In this document: piece by piece, positions 1-11,164 of the stretch | Layout of the letters: each line of letters opens with the position of its first letter | How positions within the stretch are numbered: position 1 is the first letter of the stretch | Assembly (NCBI GenBank): GCA_001599935.1 | Contig: BCIJ01000012.1 | Location: 1-64,000, forward strand | Direction: 5' to 3' | Origin: Holtermannia corniformis | Lineage: Eukaryota; Basidiomycota; Tremellomycetes; Holtermanniales | Length of the DNA: 64,000 nt | Translations under genes and position numbers: made by a program | Notes under the pieces: generated by a model | The model's database searches: none | Told to the model about the DNA's origin: nothing | Seen by the model: only the letters and a program-made list of their open reading frames with translations

Positions 1-1487
1 TCCACGGAGGACAAGTAGCCGTGTCGCCGGTACTTGGGGTCAGCGAAACGCCGAATCGCCGAGCGGCGGCTTTCCAAGCCGGCGCACAGACGGGTCGTCA
101 TCTCGAACGACCATCATCTCTGCGCACCCACCATCCCGCCCTTGTTTCAAGGTTTGTATATCCGCATAGACTGTACAGCTTCCGCTTCGCATCGCATCCG
201 CACTGTGTATTCCCACTGTAGGAACCTCCTCTTTGTAGATAACGACTGTCATGGACGCTTAGACTCTTCCGCCTCCTTGCTCCGTGTCCAGCTCCTCGTG
301 TGTGGGGGCCATCGCCGGACACGTGACCCGATCCCTTTTCCGGATCGAGCCCAAACCTTTGCTGACCCTTGCCCAGCGTTGAGCACATCACCAAGTCTCA
401 GAAAACTTCTCTGACTCGGTGTAGCGGTCACGTGGCTCGCTGCTTTTCTCACCCGGTCGTCTTCCTATCGCTCGTACCGCTCCAACGCCTGCAGGATACG
501 AGCTATCAGTCGCCAAGGCGATAGAAGCAGCTCGGAGCTATCCAACGGTGCTGTTCTCCCGAAAATCGGCCATAGGATCGGGTGCTGGCCCGACATCGCC
601 CGGCATCGCTGGACGATTCTCAACCGTAACGAGCCCTATGCCGGGCCCGACACCGATCAGCAAGGCCGCAGACGGGACTGGTGATCAAGGATGCAAGTAA
701 GGTTAGTACAGTCGCCCTGCCAAGTTTGAGCTGACGGCACTTGGCCGTTTGCGAGAACTGACCCCTCAGACCCCTCAGCGCGTTCAAGCGCTATGACCGA
801 CCGCATACCTGCAGGACAACCCCGAGCGCTATCAGTGAGCTCGTACGGATTCGGCGACCCGACGCAAGTACAAGCTCGGCCTTGCAAGTACACTGCCCGC
901 GCGATCGCCAGGACACTGCCGATCACTCCGCCGCTTCAACGAGGCTGCGCAGACGCAACCGCGGGTCTACACGCCGTAGCGGGATCCAGGCCGTATCTCG
1001 CAACAGAAGGACGACCCGTCAACGATACGTGCCGTACTCCCACACCAATCGCGAGGTCGATCGCCATAGCACGCACACCCTCTACACCTGCGATGCTCGC
1101 GCCGTCGTGTCGCCACACCCGCGAGGCGGAGCCGTACAGTGAACGGGCTTGTGGAGAATCCCACGCGAATCTGGTGATCATGGACACGTATACATCCTCA
1201 GCCGCCCGCTCTCAACCCGATGATCTTGCAGTCGTAGTGGACGACGACGCCGAAGAGTAAAAACGCCAGCAACGCCTCTGACGACATGTCGTAGCTACCA
1301 AGCGCGCAGATGCAGTCGGCTACCGACACGTCGTCGGCCAAGCCACCGTTGCTGCGGGTCAGCGCAGTCGACCAGCGTGACTCACGCTTTGGGCAGCCTC
1401 CTCGAGATCAAGCTCTGGACGGACAGACGCGAGCCGCCTAGTGGCTTGCCACAGCCGGGATGCGGACAGGACTGGCGTCAGCGACGT
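1..1487. other. Left-edge region with no supported gene
   Basis: I see only short overlapping open frames on both strands and no protein motif. No chain of exons joined by the short CTGAC-type introns used elsewhere in the window could be assembled. It may be the 3' flank of the minus-strand gene that ends at 1488, or gene remnants. Confidence 0.4.
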
Positions 1488-3149
1488 TTACGCGCGTCGA
1501 CTCACGTGCAACAGCTTTTGCCACTGCTGGCTTTGCTGTTCAGCGTCCTTCCTGGCGCCCTTGACGTGCATGCGGAAGACTAGGACGGCGGACGCGTGCG
1601 TGACCTTGGCGAGGCAGTATGTCAAGAGCCGGTCAAGATCGTTCGAGACGGGGGCGGGGGTCGACTTCCATTTATGCCAGGCTCTTAGCCAGAGCGCTTT
1701 GACGAGAGCGGCGAGGGACCCAGCGCGGCTTGAAAAGCACGACTTTGCGAGCAGTACCGCCGACTGTCGGTACAGGTTCTCGAGGCCGTTCAGCTGCCGC
1801 GATCCTTGCGCTTGCTTGTGCGCGTCAATCTGCTGTCGAATCGCCGCCATCGAATCAAAGGCGTGGTGACGAGCAAACTTCGGACTCGCGTGTGCTCGAT
1901 GAGCGGTGCGGACGGGCGGCGCTGGCACGGTGCGTGCGTGCTCGGCATTGGGCCTAGGCGGCTCACAGTCGTCGATCCTGGCCTTGGTACTGAAGAGCAT
2001 GGCGGATAGATCGGCAATGTCCTTTGCGCAGGTGCGCGCAGACAGCTCGGGCTCGAGGTCGTGCTCGACATAGTGCCGGATGTCGTCAATCGCCGCGTCG
2101 AGGTCGACTCTGCGCGATCGCGCGTCTGCGATGCCGAGATCGCGCTTTGTCGCGTCGTACTCGTCGTTGAGCGTTTTCAACCGATCGAGGGTGGAGTCAA
2201 CCGTCGGCGTGGGCGGCATTGCCCGACTAGGCAGCGGTACCGGGTCGACATGGCCAGAGCCAAAGCTATAGCGCTGCGGGTTAGCGCCGCCGCGACTCGG
2301 ATCTCACCTTGATCTGCGTCTTGACCGCGTCACCGTCCTTGAACGGTTGATACGTCGCAGCCTGTTTGGCGATACCGGCAAGCTTGACGATGCTGTGTAC
2401 GACCTGATCGCCACTCATCCGCCTGCCGTCCGGTCCACAGATTGACCTGCCGTCAGCGCGGTCAATCTAACCCAACCCACCTGTGAGCCCACGGCTCGCC
2501 TCCGCTGCCGTCCGCTAGGTGCGTGCCCTGGGTGAGCATGTAGGCGACGGCGATGGCGTGCGCGACCTGGCCATTCTTGAGCTCGCACGCGGTACCCGTT
2601 TTTGCTATCGAGAAAGTTGCCGAGCTCTACGTCGTATGCCGTCTCACGCTGTGCGCGCATCGACAGCGTGCGCTGGCGTGCCTTGGCCTTGATCTCCTTG
2701 AGCTCGTGCATTGACGTCTTCACATAGAGCTCGAGCAGGTCGTCGGTGAGCTGCTGCGACGGCTCTCAGCCTTGCGACGTAACTCCCTCGCGCTGTTGAT
2801 GCCACTCTGTGGTCGTGGCATCGCGGTTGCACACCAGCCGAAGAGCCTCGTGCTGGGCGATCAGCAGGTTGTTGCGAGCGTGATAGCGACGGGCGGTAAA
2901 ACACCATTCACGCAGCTTAGCAAAATACAGCGGGTGACCACGCTCTGGGAACTGGTCGTCATCATAGATGTCGTCCTCGCCCGGCTCGATCGGGTCCGTC
3001 TCGATCCCTGCCAGATCCGACGTCTGCGACAGAGGGGCACGTACGGTCTGCCGCGAGTCCTTGGCGGTGTGTACTCGACTCGTCGCTTCTTGACCGGCCC
3101 AGTCTCTTAGCGGAACGAGCTGTCGGGCGTCGACTGCTTGCGTTTCATC
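1488..3149 (-). CDS. Unrecognised multi-exon gene, possibly broken at its 5' end
   Basis: The 3' half is well supported. Two 34-nt introns (2447-2480 and 2274-2307), each with a CTGAC/CTAAC branch site, join an exon containing SGDQVVHSIVKLAG to one containing RYSFGSGH and then a ~240-residue helical tail ending at 1488. The 5' half is less clean. A likely start MKRKQSTPDSSFR (ATG near 3149) runs into an in-frame TAA before a basic NLS-like PVKKRRVEY segment, then changes frame into an acidic IYDDDQFPERGHPLYF segment, and meets an in-frame TGA near 2766 before a Gln-rich helical exon. Atypical introns, assembly errors or pseudogenisation could explain this. The NLS-like patch and acidic stretch suggest a nuclear protein. 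No family is recognised. Confidence 0.5.
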
Positions 3150-3826
3150 TTGCGCGCAGTACGGTGATGGGACGCGAGGCGACGATGCCGGGTGTAGGTC
3201 TGTGCCGAGCCGTACGGGTGAGCTGGGAGCGTGTGGTGGACGTGGGATGAAGTGGGTGATCGCTTGCCGAGCCTGTCGAGCCTGACGAGTGAGCTGGAAG
3301 CGTGTGGTGGACGTGGGCTGAACTCGAGGTGTGGGTGAGCTGGGAGCAGTCTTGTGGTGGGACGCGAGCTTCGAGATGTGGGATTGCACGTCGAGCCGAG
3401 TGAAGAGTCTAGAGTGCCGCGTCGATGCCTATGAGGCCTCGTCAGAGAGCGGTGTAGATGTCGGAAGAGGACCATATTGCGATTCGGTCCGGGTCGTCAG
3501 AGATGGTACTGCTGTGCGTGTGCTGCGTGCGTGTGCTGCGTGGATGCTGGACACGGCAGGATCCTGGGCTACACGATGCATACACGAGTCCGAGGCGATC
3601 CGATGAGCACGGCCGACGCCGTGGCCCCGTCTGACCGTTTCTCATCCATTTTCGCCGCTCTTTCGTCTCTACCGACGTTGTCGCAGCGTGCGGATCGATT
3701 GCATCCACTCTGAGAGCTCTACGTGCGGTCGTTGCCGTTGCGGTCGCTACTACCAACGGTCTGCGCGTCAACGGTCTGCGTGTCAATTGTCGCGGAGAAA
3801 CCAATGCCGCACGTCGAGAAGGCGAG
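3150..3826. other. Intergenic region between divergent genes
   Basis: It separates the minus-strand gene below from the plus-strand coiled-coil gene. It includes a short plus-strand open frame beginning ATGAGCACGG at 3603 that could be an upstream exon of the next gene, but I could not connect it in frame with a convincing intron. GTGTGGTGGACGTGGG recurs near 3232 and 3302 as a local direct repeat. Confidence 0.35.
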
Positions 3827-6490
3827 ATGGGACGCTCGATGGGACACATCTCGACCATGATGGAGGCCGCGGCGCGGCGCCGCATGGTCAGGAATATGGC
3901 AGAGGCGCGGCACGAGAGCGAGGAGGCGTACGCGGCAGCTCAGGTACCTTGGCGGCGAGTGGCCGAGCTAGCAGAGGAGGATCTGCAGCGTGACGTGGGA
4001 AGAGACCCGCTCGACCTGCAAGTGGTGAGTGACGACCGTCAGGACCGTGCTGACGACAGGAACTGACGGATCTGAGGGTGAGATCGACTGCAGTGATGGA
4101 GCTGACGGCAGGGCGGTCTGCTCCAGATGATCATGATGCTGAACCTCCCGCTCGACGGACCGGGCGAGCGTGTGCCCAACATTGGCAACGGGATCGACGC
4201 AGTCATGGTGAGTCGACTCTGGCTGACCGAGCTGACAGACGCCAGACCCGGATGGAGCAGGCAGAGGCCAGGGTGACCGAGCTCGAGGTGAGTCCATCAC
4301 TGACGTCTAGGCCGCTGACGCCGTCTAGGCTGCCGTCCCCGACCACCGTCCCGCGTACACTACCGTCCTCAACAAGCTTGGCATCGCTCCCAAAGACGAC
4401 GTCGTCAAGCAAGTCGATGACGAGATCAACAAGCTCAAGGGCGCAGCCGCAAAGGCAACCAACGACGCGTATGCCAAGGTTGCAGCAAAGCTCGGCATCT
4501 ACGGCGGTCTCGCTACGATCAAGGACGAGATTGACCGCCTCAAGGCCATTGCCAAGGCGGCAGACGCGCAAGCCAAGGCCGTCGCCGCCGCAAAGGCCCA
4601 AGGGAAAGCCGATGCGAGAGCCGAGGCTAGAGCCGCCGCCGACAAGACGGTTGCTGCTGCTCGAGTTGCTGCACAAGCCGATGCCAACACGGCGATCGCA
4701 GCGGCCAAAGCCGACGCCGACAAGGCGATCGCCAATGCCCAAACCGCCGCTCGTACAGCCGTCGCCGCCGCCGTCGCCGCCGCCAAAACCGAGGCCTACG
4801 CCGAGGTCCTGACCAAGATCACCGGCGTCAACGCACCTCTTGCCAACGCCACGCAGGTCGACGCCGCGATCACTGTGCTCAAGAACGGCAAGACGACCGT
4901 GCTCGAGCGCATATCGGCCAAGTTTTCCAACGACGCAGCGACCAACCTCGAGGGCAAAGTGGCGATTGCGCACGATCAAGCCGAGGTGTTGACAGCTCAC
5001 GTCGTCGAGCTCGAAGGCGAGCTGGACATTGCCCAAGGTCAAGTGGAGATCAGCGCCGCTCGCGTCACGGATCTCGAAGGCGAGCTACAACTCGCGCAGG
5101 GCCAGGCCCAAACCAACGCCGCCCGTATCCTCAATCTTGAAGACAAAGCGCAGACTGCTCAAGGCCAAGTCGACGCGAATGCCGTTCGGATCACCGAGCT
5201 CGAGAGCGAAGTCAAGATTGCTCGCAGTCAAGCCGAGACAAGCGCCGCCCGTGTCGTGCATCTCGAGGGCGAAGCGCAGATCGGTCAAAGCCAACTCGAC
5301 GCCAGCGCTGCCCGCGTCCTCGAGCTCGAGGGCGAATTGAAGCTTGCCCAGAGTCAAGCAACAACCAACGCCGCCCACGTCGAGACCGAAGCGCAGCGCA
5401 TGCGCGAGACCAGCGCCCGCGTCACCGAGCTCGAAGGCGAGTTGGAGCTCGCCCTAGGCCAAAGAATTCGCGGCGGATATCCGCGATTTGGCGTTACGTA
5501 ACAAAAGTGGAGGTATATCCGCTCCGATCCGCAAAAAAGCATGTGAAAGGATCAGAAGGATTGCAATCATGTGACTCAAGGATCCAAGGATCGGGTTGCA
5601 ACAGTGCGGATATCCTGCAGATCAACTTTGTCTCCCATTATCTCACTTGATTTCAGGAAACCAACAGCATGGCTCAAGTCTTTCAATCAGACTGCTGTTC
5701 AACAGCTGCTGCACCATGCAAGATCTGCTCATTCGCCCAAATAAGGAGCGCGGATTGCGCGGATTTGGCAAGGATATCCGCGTCGCGGACAGTTGCGGAT
5801 ACGGATGCGGATACGGATACGGATCCGCAAGTGAGGATATCCGCGTCGCGGATCAGAATCCGCGAAAGGATATCCGCCGTGATTTTTTTGCCCTAGGCCA
5901 AGCCAAGACCAACGGCACCCGCGTCGTGCATCTCGAAGGCGAGATTCAGACTGCGCAAACCCAAGCCGACGCGCGCGTCTCCCAGCTCGAGGGCGAGCTA
6001 AAAACCGCGCGCGAACAAATTGCCACCAGCGCCGGTGAAATCGACGAGCTGGAAAGCGCCAACAAGGTTGTCAAGCGCTGTAAACGCAAGCTCGAAGACG
6101 CGCTTGCAGAAGCGCAGACCGACAAGGAGGCTGAAACGGCCAAGCGTGCGGCAGGGGCGAAAGACTTGATCGAGGCCCGGGCCAGGCGCCACACAGACGT
6201 CAAAACGGCAAACGAGACCAACAAGCACCTACTGGGACGCGTCCGATTCTATCGCCCGATAATAGTGCGTCTCTTTTGTACGACTGCGCTGACGACAGGT
6301 GGACTTGGGCCATGCGACCTCGCAGCTGCTGCTGCATCTCAAGCTTCGCGAAGAGGCAGACGCCATCAAACTGGCGCTCAACCGATTGAGCTTTGGGGCG
6401 CCAGCCTCGGGCGCCGCCGTGACCGCCGTGGTTGAAACCGCTCTGTCAGCTGCGAGGGCGAGTCGGGTCGCGAGGGAGAAGCAAGTGTAG
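3827..6490 (+). CDS. Ala-rich coiled-coil protein with 21-residue repeats, interrupted by an insertion
   Basis: The start is taken at MGRSMGHIST (3827); an upstream exon is possible. Introns of 35, 34, 39, 41 and 34 nt (4025-4059, 4078-4111, 4207-4245, 4288-4328, 6265-6298) keep one frame. The product has a short hydrophobic LLQMIMMLNLPL segment, an Ala/Lys/Asp-rich region resembling LEA or coiled-coil proteins, then about eight 21-residue units (three heptads) of the form AQGQ-x6-AR-V-x2-LEGEL from 4968. Inside the repeat region a ~430 bp insertion adds 439 bp including one target-site copy, which is not a multiple of three. The assembled allele therefore stops at 5499 unless the insertion is removed. 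A scaffold or stress-protection role is only inferred from composition. Confidence 0.65.
4968..5462 (+). repeat. 63-bp coding repeat (21-residue, three-heptad units)
   Basis: Successive units start at 4968, 5031, 5094, 5157, 5220 and 5283. Each encodes a variant of an alternating Ala/Gln segment followed by LEGEL-like residues. The register is exact (63 bp) while the codons differ between units, so these are old, diverged duplications rather than a microsatellite. The repeat continues after the insertion, from 5890 to about 6010. Confidence 0.8.
5463..5889. mobile_element. Short non-autonomous insertion with 12-bp target-site duplication
   Basis: The sequence GCCCTAGGCCAA occurs at 5451-5462 and again at 5890-5901, immediately flanking this segment. 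Removing the segment plus one copy restores the 21-residue repeat frame of the host gene exactly. The insert is AT-richer than its surroundings, contains several copies of GGATATCCGCG-like motifs, and its two ends share CGGCGGATATCC in inverted orientation. A T7 tract next to the right duplication (A-tract on the other strand) and a 12-bp duplication suit a short retroposon (SINE-like). The inverted ends would instead suit a MITE. It has no coding capacity. Confidence 0.75.
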
Positions 6491-6513
6491 TATAGACATG
6501 TACATAATGATCG

Positions 6514-8074
6514 CTACAACTTCTTGATTCGCTTGTCCTGCTTCTTCAGCTCCTCACTAAACTCCCGCCGCGACTTGTGCTTCAGATTGGAACCGCGCAA
6601 CTGCCGCACAAACTCGTGGTACGCGATGAGCAGCGCCGGATGTTCCTTGAAGACCTCGCCGCGCGTCAGGTTGGACGCGCCGGGCTCGATCCGGTACAGG
6701 GGGAAGCTAGACGCTCCGTTGGAACACGCCGCCTTGACAGCGCCTTTTTCATTGGCCTAAGGTCAGCGCGGTCAATCTCGAGGACGTACCAAAACGGCGT
6801 CGACCGTCTCGCGAGGAGGGACAAAGAAACCGCAGTGTTCGTACGGGTCGTCGCTCGCGGGGCGGGTCACCGTTGGGAACGACCAAGGGCAGTTGGCTCC
6901 GATCCATCCGAGGTTGACAAGGCGTGCGTCGAGACCGGCAAGGTAACCGACGTCCGTGTCGTGGCAAGTGACGCTGAAACCGAGTCGTCTTTCCCAGTCG
7001 TAGTCGTCCTACCGGTACTGGACTGGGTCGGCGCGCGCAGGTGTGGGGCAGGGAACGAGGCGACCTGGCGTCAGCATTGCCAAGCCATCGTGACTCACAT
7101 GCGCGACGATCTGCTCCACCCCATCGACCGTCTGCATCCTGACCGTATTGCCCTCTTGCTCAAACGTGATGTCTGTCGTCAGCTATGCCGGCGCAATCGT
7201 ACTCACCGTCGCCGTCCACATTGATCTCAAACGCCTTGATCGTTGAGCGGAACAGCTTGCCGACGTCGCGGTCAGCCCAGACGAGATGGGCGTCGTGGTC
7301 GAGGCCGATGATGCCGCCGATTGTCTTGACGACGCGTTTGCCAGTGCCGGCCCAGGTAGCATTGAGGACGTTGCAGACTACAGTCGTGGCGTGAGGGCGA
7401 CCGATCAGCAGAGCGGTCGTGACGAGGTTGCGGCGCGGGTGCTTGACAAGCAGACGCGCCGCGGCAGCAGGGCGGTCTAGATGAGCGTCGACGAGGCGAT
7501 ATATGAGATGCGCGACGTCAAACACGATGTCGAAGTGAGGAGAGTCAAGGAGCGATTCAAGACTGGCGTCAGCTTGATCACACCGGATGACCTACAATGC
7601 CCAGTCAACCAACCACGAGATGTCTTGCGGCGTGTACCGCGCCAGCAGCTGCAGCGCGGCAAGCTGCAACAGCGTACGCCGCAGTCGAGTCGTGAGGCGG
7701 GGTGGAGCGGTAGCGGGTACTGCCGTCAGCTTGGCACGATCAGATCCACCTACCCGAGCCGGATCAATGCGAGCGTCGCGACGGTCGGCTGAGCCGCGAG
7801 GAAGTCAATGAACAACCCCGGGACGGTGGGAAAGGCGTGCTGCGTGGCCGAATCGCACTGTCATCAGCTGGCTCGTCGGATCCGACTCACGAGCTGCTCG
7901 ACGAGGACCGTGCCCGCCGCGTCAAGGCGGGTGATCACCTGGCGTCAGCTCGATCTGGCTATCCAAACCCACCTTGACTTGCTTCCAGACGTCCAAGACG
8001 GGGTCCCTGGCTGCCTGGCTGCGAGCGGCGAGGGCGTCTTCGACCTGTCGCGCAATCTGAGCAGAGATCAACAT
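6514..8074 (-). CDS. Unrecognised helical multi-exon protein
   Basis: It starts at MLISAQIARQVEDAL (8074). Short introns with GTGGGT/GTGAGT donors and CTGAC branch sites join exons encoding VITRLDAAGTVLVEQL, a Leu-rich helical region, FDVAHLIYRLVDAHL and FRSTIKAFEINVDG. The end is a Lys-rich helix, SEELKKQDKRIKKL. Near 7010 an in-frame TAG precedes DDYDWERRLGF, so either a longer intron is used or the allele carries a defect. The helical repeat character suggests an ARM/HEAT-like fold, by inference only. The start lies 37 bp from the divergent start of the next gene, so they probably share a promoter. Confidence 0.6.
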
Positions 8075-8111
8075 GGTTGTCGGTGGGAGCAGACCGCACG
8101 TGTCGACGACA

Positions 8112-8609
8112 ATGAAGTACCATATTGAAGAACTGGCGTTCCCCGAGCCCAAGTCGGCGGAGCTGCTGGCATGGGAGGAGATGCTCAGAGAGTCAGCAGT
8201 GAGTGCTGTCCCATAGGACGTGGCTGACCGCCAGTCGGCGCGGACGTCAACAGCGAGCCGCCCGCAACTCGGCTCGTCGCAAGCGACCGAGGACGTCATT
8301 GCACTCAGCTCGAGCGTGGTGATGGAGGCCGAGAGCGGCCAGATCGCGGAGGCGAAGGGTGACGACAAGACCGTGGGGGAGGGCCTGGGGGAGGGCGAGA
8401 AGACCGGGGAGGGCGACAAGACTGTGGGCGAAAACGGCGAGGGAGATCAGACGGCGACGCCGACCAACGTGAGTCTCGGTTGATCGCACTGATCTCACTG
8501 CCGGGTCCTGCTGACAGCTCAGACACGCAAACGCTTGCCCGCCGCGTCGACCGCATCAACGCCGACCCAGACTGAAGGGCCGAACGCTGAGAAAAAGAGA
8601 AAGGTCTGA
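8112..8609 (+). CDS. Small acidic protein with C-terminal nuclear localisation signal
   Basis: Three exons: MKYHIEELAFPEPKSAELL..., then after a 36-nt intron a Glu/Gly/Asp-rich low-complexity segment with GEGDKTVGEN-type repeats, and after a 54-nt intron a basic tail ending AEKKRKV. The terminal KKRKV is a classical monopartite nuclear localisation motif, so a nuclear product is likely. No catalytic or folded domain is visible; most of the chain looks disordered. It is divergent from the preceding gene with 37 bp between start codons. Confidence 0.7.
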
Positions 8610-9450
8610 TCCGATTCATACTTGTATATAGCCTGTCAATATGTGCATCTCGCCATCCTCTCGCTCTGATTGCCATCGAGACAGCGTCGAGACGCCACGG
8701 CACGGACTCGGGCGGATTGAAAGGTAAAGACGGCTGGCTAACCCCAGCGCCAAACGCCGAACGGAGTTTGGTGCGGGTCGCGCAAGGCGTAGCAGTCCGA
8801 ACCGGCCGGAGACGAAACTCACCAATTATTTAGCGCGGGAGAATGCGGTGGGATGCAGTGGGATGCGGTGGGCGATGGGGCGATGGGACGGGCGGCGGGG
8901 TACGTCAATGTGCGTTGGATGTGCGTCGGGGCGATAGAGGTACGATGGGAGCGCGACGATGCAGCTGGGATCTTCAGTGTCAGTTACCCATAGCGGACGA
9001 ACCGCATGATGCTCCCGCACGGGCACGGAAGACGCTGGAGGGCACGACTGACCCACGCGGTGGTACCCAAGCTTCGCGAGCTGCTAGCGTGCAAGCGCAT
9101 GCAAGGCGCGATGCGGAAGGAGCCGAGTGCTCTGCGATATGTCCAATAGGGTATATCGAGATCTAACGCGCTGGTCGCACGACGAAGAACGGACACGCCC
9201 CTTGCCACCGTGTTGATCACTTTGAGCGGTTGACAGCGGTGCGCGAGAGGACATGTGCCTGCGAGCGGCGCGTCCATCAGGGTGGATGCGTATTGACAAG
9301 AGGCGTGGTTTCAGGTACAGAGATCGACGCCGTTAATATCGCACATTGACGATCGTCCGAACGTTAAAGCCATCCGACGGCAGTGTCAACACTGTCCAAG
9401 GTATAAATCACGCTGGGGGTGCGCTGGGTTGATCTCATTCCTCATCCACC
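8610..9450. other. Intergenic region upstream of a small secreted protein gene
   Basis: No frame here shows motifs or exon-intron structure. Purine-rich GATGGGACGGGCGG-like tracts lie at 8860-8960. The 3' end carries a TATA box at 9402 that probably serves the gene starting at 9451. Confidence 0.5.
9402..9408 (+). promoter_or_regulatory. TATA box
   Basis: TATAAAT lies 42 bp before the ATG of the small secreted protein gene. Clear TATA boxes are rare in the housekeeping promoters of this window. Confidence 0.6.
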
Positions 9451-10001
9451 ATGCGCTTCCTCCTCGCCCTCTTGCTCCTCACGCTCGCCGCCGCGTCGCC
9501 GCTCAAGCAGGCGACGCGGGCTCAAGTTGTTCGTCAAGCGAGCCGTACGGTCCACCGCCGCGCGGTCCCTTCGCCCGAGGCGGCGCCGGCGAGCGTGACC
9601 AACGGCGAGACGTACAACCTGTTCTACTCGGGCAGCGGGTTCACCGAGACGGACACCAACCCAGGTAGGTTGACGGGTGCCAGACGGCGCTGACGCCAGA
9701 CAACGACCAACCGGCGCAATTCCCGCCGACGCAGACGACGTACCCGGGCTCGACGACGCAGACGGCGGCCATCACCCAGTGCGCCGGGTTCGCCAATGGC
9801 TCGGCCGGGCAGTACTATGCGTTCCAGATCTACTACCTCACCAGTACCGACACTTGGGTCTGCCGCGCGTACTACCAGTCTAGCGCGGCCACTCGGTCGG
9901 ACGCGAGCTACTTTAACGTCGCCAACGCCGACGCCGCTCCGGTCTACGGCTACCAGCACTGTGAGTCGAGCGGCGCAGAGTCGGCGGCTGACGCGGCAGA
10001 A
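9451..10001 (+). CDS. Small secreted protein
   Basis: The start MRFLLALLLLTLAAASP is a textbook signal peptide (positive residue, Leu/Ala core, AAAS-P cleavage). A dibasic HRRAV site near residue 37 could be a Kex2-type processing point. A 35-nt intron (9665-9699) precedes a Tyr/Thr/Ser/Ala-rich domain with two Cys (CAGFANGS and WVCRAYYQSS). A second intron (9961-9999) splits the TAA stop after VYGYQH, giving about 158 residues; read-through or another acceptor would extend it. No family is recognised. Size, secretion and the TATA-driven promoter suit a wall-associated or effector-like protein. Confidence 0.7.
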
Positions 10002-10407
10002 ACACTCTTTTCAACACCTTCTTTACGGACTTTATGCATCCTTGCGGGAACTGGCGCGCTAGACGGCAGCTAAGCGCGAGGGCATGTTCAGCACCGTTGC
10101 GACTCTGCTCACATTCGCCGTATTGAGAACGCGCTCAGACATAAGCAGCGCAGAGTTGACCCAGGCGCCATGGAAGGCCCGGTTCAACTGCCAGCCACAG
10201 CTCGCACAATGCACAGATCACTGCCGAGCCGACCGTCAAGGCCACAGTCGCGGTTCAAAGCGTCCAGCGCAGGTATCCTACGGGGTAGAAACTGTCGCAG
10301 CGTAAACGCCCGAGTGAGATGTCCCGCCGACGCCGACACTGGCCGCGGCCGCCAAGGCCTGGCAGCCGAAGCTTCTGTAAACTCCATCGCCCCGTGTACG
10401 CCGCGTG
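10002..10407. other. Unresolved region upstream of the next open frame
   Basis: It may hold 5' exons of the following gene: a frame with LAAAAKAWQPKLL ends in TAA near 10378, close to a possible GTAAAC donor. No splice arrangement kept the frame. Confidence 0.3.
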
Positions 10408-11005
10408 AGGCCAAAACGCACTCGAGCGGGTCTCGCAACGTGACGACGCCAGTGATGCCTTCGTCTCTCCGTTGTGGAGCAAAGGCAGAGCGAAGGCAGA
10501 GCTCGCGTTGGGGTATATCAACTCGATGCTCGCCATGCCCGTCGCCATGTCTGACGGAAAAGTAAGCCCCGCGCTGCTGGTCGACGTTCGCCCAACCCGG
10601 TTTGACACGCCACTGGACACGCTGACAGAGGTTGCGAGCCGGCTCGACACTGCCTACCAGACGGACCCGAATTATTCCAAGCAGTTTCAGACCATCCTCG
10701 CAGAGTACGGCCTCGAGCGCAATATCGGGAACAGCATTGTCAATGTCCTGGAACGCCGCCTAGGACGCTCACCTGCTTGGCAGCCAACAACCATTGCGGC
10801 CGAGACGCTGGCATCGGCCGACATGGCCTACTTTGGAAGCCGCACCAAGGAGGAGCTGCAGCAGATGGCGACAGCACTGAGCGAGGCATACAACAGCGAG
10901 GAGCACGGATCACGCGAGGAGCATCTGAGCAATGCTCTGGCGCCGTGGGGCGGCAAGAAGACGCCACGACTGCGTGCGGCTCGTAACGTGTTGAGTGGGA
11001 TGTAG
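10408..11005 (+). CDS. Unrecognised protein, 5' end unresolved
   Basis: A 598-bp open frame begins after an in-frame TGA, reads QNALERVSQRDDASDAFV at its left end and ends at 11005. Most of it looks like an authentic globular helical protein (ELALGYINSMLAM, SRTKEELQQMATALSEAY). The first internal ATG is at 10526, so the true start is probably in an upstream exon I could not place. No motif identifies the family. Confidence 0.5.
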
Positions 11006-11164
11006 AGCGTCGATGCAAAGGTTGCAGCCGCTTCCATCGCGCAATGCCAAAGGCCAACCGCCGCGCGTGGGCACTCTATGCAAGAGCGAGACGTCTCAAA
11101 GCAGCCAGAAAGCAGGTGGCCGACGCACCTGTCATGCCGTCGTGACCTTTGCCAACGTCCAACC

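Noticed and set aside
4203..5042. Long minus-strand open frame opposite the coiled-coil gene
   Set aside because: Gly/Val/Asp-rich shadow of the repetitive plus-strand coding region; no motifs or exon signals.
5463..5889. The insertion as a simple new intron with canonical ends
   Set aside because: Every GT donor before the in-frame TAA at 5499 has the wrong phase for the CCCTAG acceptor, so splicing could not restore the frame using these sites.
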